Of a DNA stretch of 9,916 nucleotides, positions 6,693 to 9,916 are shown piece after piece. Origin of the DNA: Bacillota bacterium (lineage in GTDB: Bacteria > Bacillota_I > Bacilli_A > MOL361 > Turicibacteraceae); assembly GCA_003486705.1 (NCBI GenBank), contig DNGE01000078.1, forward strand, positions 1 through 9,916, given 5' to 3'. The first letter of the stretch is position 1; every line of letters starts with the position of its first letter. A program made the translations under genes and the position numbers. The notes below the pieces were generated by a model. That model ran no database searches. It saw only the letters and a program-made list of their open reading frames with translations, and had not been told where the DNA came from.

Positions 6693-7354
6693 TTATACCC
6701 CATTCCCCAAACGGTCTCAATATAAGTTTTATCACTGTATTTTGATAGCTTCGTTCGAATGCGTCGAATATGTTCGGCAATAACCGAACTATCTCCTTCA
6801 CTCTCATAGCCCCAAACTTTATCATAAATTCGCTCTTTATCAAATGTTTGCTTTGGATTTTGAGATAATAATTCAATAATTAAATATTCTTTTTTAGCTA
6901 AGTTTATCGGTTCTCCTTGATAGTAAAGTTGCTGCTCTGTATAATCAATCACTAAATCCTCATCTACTTTAATTTTAGTTGATTGCACCACGCGATTTTG
7001 GCGACGCAAATGCGCGCTAACACGAGCGCCTAACTCTTGTAGTGAAAACGGCTTGGTCACATAATCGTCTCCACCCACAGAAAAACCTTTGATCTTATCA
7101 GCTTCTTCCACTTTTGCTGTTAAGAAAATAATAGGACAGTTCACATGCTCACGAATTCTTGAACACACATCCAATCCATTCAAATCTGGCATATTAACAT
7201 CTAATAAAATAATATCCGGTTGATTCACGACTTGTTCTAACGCCTTTTGCCCACAATCGGCCGTGTATACAAGATACTGATTCATTTCAAAATATTGCTT
7301 TAACATATTTAAAATATCTAATTCATCATCTACTATTAATATTTTATAACTCAT
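6680..7354 (-). CDS. OmpR/PhoB-family response regulator
   Basis: This is the transcription factor partner of the adjacent kinase. It has 224 residues, usual for the family. The receiver domain (1-115) has the acidic pair Asp9-Asp10, the phosphoacceptor Asp52 in IILLDVNMPDLNG, Thr79 and Lys101 in VTKPF. The C-terminal winged helix (about 128-224) has EYLIIELLSQNP, the recognition-helix region SVIAEHIRRIRTKLS and the final wing VWGMGYKW. The ATG at 7352-7354 has GGAGG six bases upstream. It is first in its operon and overlaps the kinase gene by 13 bases. A direct repeat of AGTTGAT in its own promoter region, shared with the downstream ABC operon, suggests autoregulation and gives a candidate target list of two promoters. 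Confidence 0.95.
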   Translation of the reverse strand: MSYKILIVDDELDILNMLKQYFEMNQYLVYTADCGQKALEQVVNQPDIILLDVNMPDLNGLDVCSRIREHVNCPIIFLTAKVEEADKIKGFSVGGDDYVTKPFSLQELGARVSAHLRRQNRVVQSTKIKVDEDLVIDYTEQQLYYQGEPINLAKKEYLIIELLSQNPKQTFDKERIYDKVWGYESEGDSSVIAEHIRRIRTKLSKYSDKTYIETVWGMGYKWIN

Positions 7355-7385
7355 ATTATTCCTCCAAAAGATACGTTCTACCTTA

Positions 7386-7438
7386 ATATTAGCAGTTGTT
7401 TGTTAGTCTAACAAAAAAACATCAACTTTTTATCAACT
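7386..7438 (-). promoter_or_regulatory. Predicted autoregulated promoter region of the response regulator operon
   Basis: Two perfect AGTTGAT half sites in direct repeat (7432-7438 and 7421-7427) are separated by AAAA, an 11-bp period. Ten bases downstream is TAGACT (7405-7410, 4/6 of a -10), the same geometry as at the ABC operon. A second, sigma-A-like option lies slightly downstream: TTGTTA (7409-7414), 17 bp, then TAATAT (7386-7391) with TGC ahead (extended -10). Both may be used. A third AGTTGAT lies in the opposite orientation at 7451-7457. Confidence 0.5.
7399..7415. repeat. 17-bp perfect palindrome over the response regulator promoter
   Basis: TTTGTTAGTCTAACAAA is an 8-1-8 perfect palindrome. 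It covers both the candidate -10 TAGACT and the candidate -35 TTGTTA of the promoter region. Its position suits a repressor operator for a second dimeric regulator, but no regulator can be assigned from the sequence. Confidence 0.45.
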
Positions 7439-7461
7439 TATTGGACATAAAGTTGATGTTT
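7413..7461 (-). terminator. Terminator-like hairpin built from the regulator boxes
   Basis: On the minus strand AAACATCAACTTT (7449-7461) pairs perfectly with AAAGTTGATGTTT (7417-7429) across a 19-nt loop, and T residues continue to 7413. The 3' arm contains one AGTTGAT box and the loop the other. It could stop transcripts arriving from dfx, although dfx has its own strong terminator. The symmetry could equally reflect protein binding to an inverted third box. Confidence 0.4.
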
Positions 7462-7743
7462 ACACCTTTAATGCATTTATTTTATGGGCTATCTCATAAC
7501 CTCAAACAACACCGTATTTTCAACTTAGATGATGCTATGTAGTGAAAAACATTTAAGCAAATCTATTATATAATAGCAGATTGTCACTGAAATCCTATTA
7601 TATGAATGGAAATTTTCATAAAATTTTATCATCTGGATATGTACGATCAATTCGTTTATTAACTTATTTCGTATGTAAAATAGACTAATTTCCTACCAAA
7701 AAATCCGGAGTACACTACAAACCGCACTTTGTAAAATACCTAT
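7462..7743. other. AT-rich spacer between dfx terminator and regulator promoter, no gene seen
   Basis: I see no supportable coding region here. The open frames are under 30 codons and lack ribosome binding sites. The only local structures are the short palindrome CTATTATATAATAG (7563-7576) and an imperfect repeat of a TATAATAG-ATTT phrase about 30 bases away. No transposon ends, tRNA or known riboswitch motif were recognised. It may be a decayed gene or plain spacer. Confidence 0.5.
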
Positions 7744-7768
7744 AAAAAAAGACACCCCTCGGGTGTCT
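7744..7768 (-). terminator. Rho-independent terminator of dfx
   Basis: On the minus strand AGACACCC (7761-7768) pairs with GGGTGTCT (7750-7757) over a three-base loop, followed by seven T (7744-7750, the last one within the stem). It starts about 20 bases after the dfx stop. The plus-strand side has no T-run, so it acts in one direction. Confidence 0.92.
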
Positions 7769-7787
7769 CAATTATCTTAAAGATTAA

Positions 7788-8168
7788 TTAAACTGTAACT
7801 TCAGTTTTCCATAATCCGTGTAAGTTGCAATATTCGTAAACTTCAACTAAACCAGTGTATCCATTTAAGTTGAATGATGCAGCTGGTGCTTGGTCAACGT
7901 TTAAGTCATAACGTAATACGCTATTTCCTGCTTTAACTGTGATGAATCCGATGTAGTGAGCTTCAGTCATTGGATGTTCAACTTCTCCAACCTTAACATT
8001 TACAACACCATTTTCAACATTTACAACTGGTAAGTGTTTTTCAACAGCTGCTTCAGCAGTGTTAGCAGTTAAAACTTCCATTTTTTTACCACAGCACATC
8101 ACTGGAACTTTGTGATCTTCTACTACCTCAATTACATTTTTACATACTGGACAGACACAATATTTCAT
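7788..8168 (-). CDS. dfx: Desulfoferrodoxin / class II superoxide reductase
   Basis: This enzyme reduces superoxide to hydrogen peroxide without releasing oxygen and is typical of anaerobes and microaerophiles. It has 126 residues, the normal length for the two-domain form. The N-terminal rubredoxin-like centre I has ligands Cys6 and Cys9 (CPVC) and the pair Cys25-Cys26 (MCCG). The catalytic centre II has all ligands: His45 in the EKHLPV motif, with the conserved Glu43-Lys44 beside it, His65 and His71 in HPMTEAHYIGF, and Cys114 and His117 in CNLHGLW. Both iron sites therefore appear intact. An extra Cys4 lies ahead of the first pair. The ATG has AGGAGG at 8176-8181. The gene is a single-gene unit with its own promoter, a Fur-family-type operator at the start site, and a terminator. 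An electron donor (rubredoxin or a reductase) is not in the window. Confidence 0.96.
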   Translation of the reverse strand: MKYCVCPVCKNVIEVVEDHKVPVMCCGKKMEVLTANTAEAAVEKHLPVVNVENGVVNVKVGEVEHPMTEAHYIGFITVKAGNSVLRYDLNVDQAPAASFNLNGYTGLVEVYEYCNLHGLWKTEVTV

Positions 8169-8185
8169 ATTAATTCCTCCTCTAA

Positions 8186-8210
8186 ACTACTTAAGTAGTA
8201 ATCATTACTA
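8186..8210. promoter_or_regulatory. Fur/PerR/Zur-type 7-1-7 operator and an overlapping second palindrome at the dfx start site
   Basis: TAGTAATCATTACTA (8196-8210) is a perfect 7-1-7 palindrome, the exact form of Fur-superfamily operators. Per half it matches the B. subtilis PerR half site TTATAAT at 5 of 7 bases and the Zur half site TCGTAAT at 6 of 7. It covers the predicted start (about 8206), directly after the -10. A second perfect palindrome, ACTACTTAAGTAGT (8186-8199), overlaps it by four bases in the leader. PerR control fits a superoxide-detoxifying gene better than zinc control, but the bases alone do not settle it. Confidence 0.55.
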
Positions 8211-8212
8211 TT

Positions 8213-8240
8213 ATTATACTTCATTTTAATAATAATGCAA
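8213..8240 (-). promoter_or_regulatory. Predicted promoter of dfx
   Basis: A perfect -10 TATAAT (8213-8218) lies 16 bp from a -35-like TTGCAT (8235-8240). The predicted start near 8206 gives a leader of about 40 nt and places the 7-1-7 palindrome over the start site. Confidence 0.65.
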
Positions 8241-8950
8241 GACTATTACATTACTTTTTAATTTATGAAATACAATTTCATAAAATGCTTATTATTTTGT
8301 ATTTCTCTTTAAAATTTATATGTAGCCTTCACTACCATAAAACTAAGTAGACGCCTAAAACATTAATTCTTTTTTATCATATTAAACTCTTTTCTAGTTT
8401 TCAAGTTAGTACATACTGTTCCTCACACTACATTTAACTTTAATCAATAAAAACTTACTAAACTAGGTTTTAAACAACACTTTTTTACATGAAATGTCGA
8501 AAAAACATCTCGGAAAGAAAGTTTGACTAGCGCGCTATATAATAAAGTTAATTGAAGTACCGTTTTACACAGCAAAACTCAAAGGGGCGATTCCACACTG
8601 AAATATAATGAACAGCATCTTTTTAGAATTCGAATAATCATATTGTGATAACCTTTAAGATTTAGAAGCTTATTAAAAAATGAAAAAAACACTATCTAAA
8701 GTTATTAATTATATTGTAGTTTAAAAGCCGGTGCCACGGCTTTTAATTTCTTCAAACTACTTTATATATATGCTGAAAAATGACCTCTTAAGATCATTGT
8801 CGTTTAAAGCAAAACTGTGGCTTACGAAACAAAATACTTTTCAGTCATTTTTAATTTATCAGGTGAATATAGTTAATCGTGAAGTCACAAACATCACAAA
8901 ACTTACAACTTATTCATACTACTAAATCTAATTGATCGGAGAGTGTTATT
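8241..8950. other. About 0.7 kb of AT-rich DNA with no convincing gene
   Basis: No frame here has both a ribosome binding site and a credible protein. The longest frame (plus strand, ending 8925) begins inside a hairpin at 8731, has no ribosome binding site at either possible start, and resembles nothing I know. Features worth noting are a 10-bp GC-rich palindrome TAGCGCGCTA (8528-8537) directly followed by TATAAT (8538-8543) with TTGACT only nine bases ahead of it, and a two-stem structured segment at 8716-8760. A small RNA between about 8545 and 8750 is possible but unproven. I recognised no tRNA, SRP RNA, tmRNA, 6S RNA or known riboswitch. Confidence 0.5.
8716..8760. terminator. GC-rich hairpin, possible terminator of an unseen small transcript
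   Basis: TTAAAAGCCG (8721-8730) and CGGCTTTTAA (8737-8746) form a perfect 10-bp stem with loop GTGCCA. An outer pairing GTAGTTT (8716-8722) / AAACTAC (8754-8760) can close a larger structure, competing for two bases. The T-rich side is only TTTTAATTT, weaker than the other terminators here, and the structure is nearly symmetric between strands. No gene on either strand obviously needs it. Confidence 0.4.
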
Positions 8951-9211
8951 ATGTGGAAAGATAGTGCTAAAGGAATTGAATGTGAATTCGTATCTAAAAA
9001 AGGTGAAATGTTAACAGTTGAAATTCAAAAAAATTTAGAACGCGCTGTTGTTAAAGGGGCGATTGAGCACGTCATTATGGGTATGCGTGAAAATAAAGTT
9101 CGTATTTACAATGACTTATATTTTGATGAGTCAATTAACAACTTAATCCGCACAAAAATGGGACAATTATTTATCAAAAAAGTGGACCCTAAAGCAAATA
9201 AACGTAAATAA
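8951..9211 (+). CDS. Small conserved-looking protein of unknown function
   Basis: I do not recognise this 86-residue protein. It is soluble, with no signal peptide and no membrane segment. The N-terminal third has a strand-like pattern (GIECEFVSKKGEMLTVEI), the middle an amphipathic helix-like stretch (LERAVVKGAIEHVIMGMRE), and the C-terminus is strongly basic (KKVDPKANKRK), which might allow nucleic acid binding. It has no Cys. The ATG has CGGAGAG eight bases upstream, and codon use resembles its neighbours, so it is probably real. It is the only plus-strand gene in the window and stands alone. It ends in a bidirectional terminator shared with the CPBP gene. I could not find a confident promoter upstream. 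Confidence 0.75.
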   Translation: MWKDSAKGIECEFVSKKGEMLTVEIQKNLERAVVKGAIEHVIMGMRENKVRIYNDLYFDESINNLIRTKMGQLFIKKVDPKANKRK

Positions 9212-9240
9212 TTAAAGTGATTAAATCTTCTTTAAAATAA

Positions 9241-9270
9241 AAAAACTCGTAGATTTCTACGAGTTTTTTT
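9241..9270. terminator. Bidirectional Rho-independent terminator between converging genes
   Basis: AAAAACTCGTAGA (9241-9253) and TCTACGAGTTTTT (9256-9268) are perfect reverse complements. There is a T-run to 9270 on the plus side and an A-rich stretch from about 9233 on the other, which gives T on the minus strand. It lies between the small protein gene and the CPBP gene and serves both. Confidence 0.93.
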
Positions 9271-9271
9271 A

Positions 9272-9916
9272 TTACACCAACCCAAACATAATTAACCCAA
9301 CTGTATTAATTGCCAAGTTTGCTGACATGTGGACAAACCACGACGGATATATTGACCCCTTTTGATCAAGGTAGTTAAAGATAAGTCCCCCAACAATTAA
9401 TGAAGTCATTAATAAAACAAAGACAAACGGCGAGAACCAGCTTCCCATAATAAACGTGTGATAAACGGCGAAGCACGTTGCACTAATAATCGAGGCCCAC
9501 TTAACATTCAAATACTTCTTTAACTCTAAAAAAGCAAAGCCTCGGAAAAAAACTTCTTCTAAAAACGAATTCACCACGCTGATATAAAGTGCCACCATAA
9601 TAAAATTATCCTTAGATATATTTTCTTTTGCCAATAAGTTATCCACAATGGTATCGAAATCAAGCAAGAACTGCAAGCCATAGTACGCCACCATAATAAA
9701 AAGATACATCGCAATTCCTAACAATATAGCACCTTTTAACGAAACTTTATAACTGAGGCAATCAAATAAACTACGATCTCTATTTATAACATAATAAGCT
9801 ACTATGCATCCCAAAAAAGTAACAATTTTAAGAAATGATTTAGCAAAATACGTTGGTTGAACCACACCTTCTACCAAACTCATAACCGTGCATCCTAATA
9901 TAACTAGCGTAATAAT
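9272..9916 (-). CDS. CPBP-family intramembrane protease (CAAX protease-like), 5' end probably outside the window
   Basis: This is a membrane glutamic-type endopeptidase of the ABI/CPBP family (Rce1-like). All motifs are present. Numbered from the ATG at 9883, motif 1 is FLEEVFFRGF with Glu109-Glu110 and Arg114, motif 2 is FAVYHTFIMG with His142, and motif 3 is SWFVHMSANL with His185. At least five hydrophobic segments are visible. From the ATG at 9883 the protein would be 203 residues. The frame stays open for 11 more codons to the window edge, and these encode hydrophobic residues (IITLVILGCTV). The first membrane helix and the true start therefore probably lie beyond the edge; a weak AGGA nine bases before the internal ATG leaves some doubt. 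In Bacillota such proteins include bacteriocin self-immunity factors and proteases of unknown target; nothing here links it to a bacteriocin. Confidence 0.88.
   Translation of the reverse strand: MITLVILGCTVMSLVEGVVQPTYFAKSFLKIVTFLGCIVAYYVINRDRSLFDCLSYKVSLKGAILLGIAMYLFIMVAYYGLQFLLDFDTIVDNLLAKENISKDNFIMVALYISVVNSFLEEVFFRGFAFLELKKYLNVKWASIISATCFAVYHTFIMGSWFSPFVFVLLMTSLIVGGLIFNYLDQKGSIYPSWFVHMSANLAINTVGLIMFGLV

Noticed and set aside
6685..6876. 63-codon minus-strand frame within the response regulator gene
   Set aside because: It is an alternative frame within the winged-helix coding region, with no start signals.
8560..8582. GTTTT...AAAAC segment reminiscent of a CRISPR repeat
   Set aside because: It occurs once, has no regularly spaced copies, and no cas genes are present.
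8581..8600. GGGGCGATTCCA resemblance to the 5' end of tmRNA
   Set aside because: Only about nine bases resemble it; the pseudoknots, tag frame and TTCGAACCCC 3' end are absent.
8731..8925. 64-codon plus-strand open frame in the dfx upstream gap
   Set aside because: It starts with GTG inside a GC-rich hairpin, has no ribosome binding site at that or the internal ATG (8771), and the product resembles no known protein. A real small gene from the internal ATG is not fully excluded.

Overview
The window looks like chromosomal DNA of a low-GC member of the Bacillota. It is AT-rich, has strong AGGAGG-type ribosome binding sites and sigma-A-like promoters, uses hairpin-plus-T-run terminators, and carries a thiamine ECF S-component under a TPP riboswitch. 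A Turicibacter/Erysipelotrichia-like or Bacilli gut organism would fit, but that placement is an impression, not a demonstrated identification.

Layout: almost everything is on the minus strand, so transcription runs from right to left. From the right edge: a CPBP intramembrane protease (9272 to the edge) ends against a plus-strand small unknown protein (8951-9211), and the two share a bidirectional terminator. Next comes about 0.7 kb of AT-rich DNA without a convincing gene, then a class II superoxide reductase (dfx, 7788-8168) with its own promoter, a Fur/PerR/Zur-type 7-1-7 operator and a terminator. About 0.4 kb of mostly silent DNA leads to an OmpR-type response regulator and a histidine kinase (overlapping genes, 7354 to 5343). 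These are followed by a BcrA-type ABC ATPase, an ABC-2 permease with a large extracytoplasmic coiled-coil domain, and a small lipoprotein (5138 to 2057), closed by a strong terminator. At the left are mutY (adenine glycosylase) and thiT (thiamine uptake). The thiT promoter overlaps the end of mutY, and its leader is a complete TPP riboswitch.

How the genes work together: the five genes from the response regulator to the lipoprotein look like one envelope sensing-and-export module. The main finding concerns its wiring. The same direct repeat (AGTTGAT-like, 11-bp period, minus strand) sits upstream of both the regulator gene and the ABC genes. In each case it lies exactly 10 bp before a -10-like hexamer, which is the geometry of PhoB/OmpR-family activation. 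A 14-base core is identical at both sites. The ABC promoter's -10 also overlaps the first bases of the kinase terminator, so full-length readthrough RNA would form the terminator whereas RNA started at the ABC promoter would lack its outer arm. The export substrate cannot be read from the sequence; antimicrobial peptide or lipid-targeting antibiotic resistance is a family-based guess.
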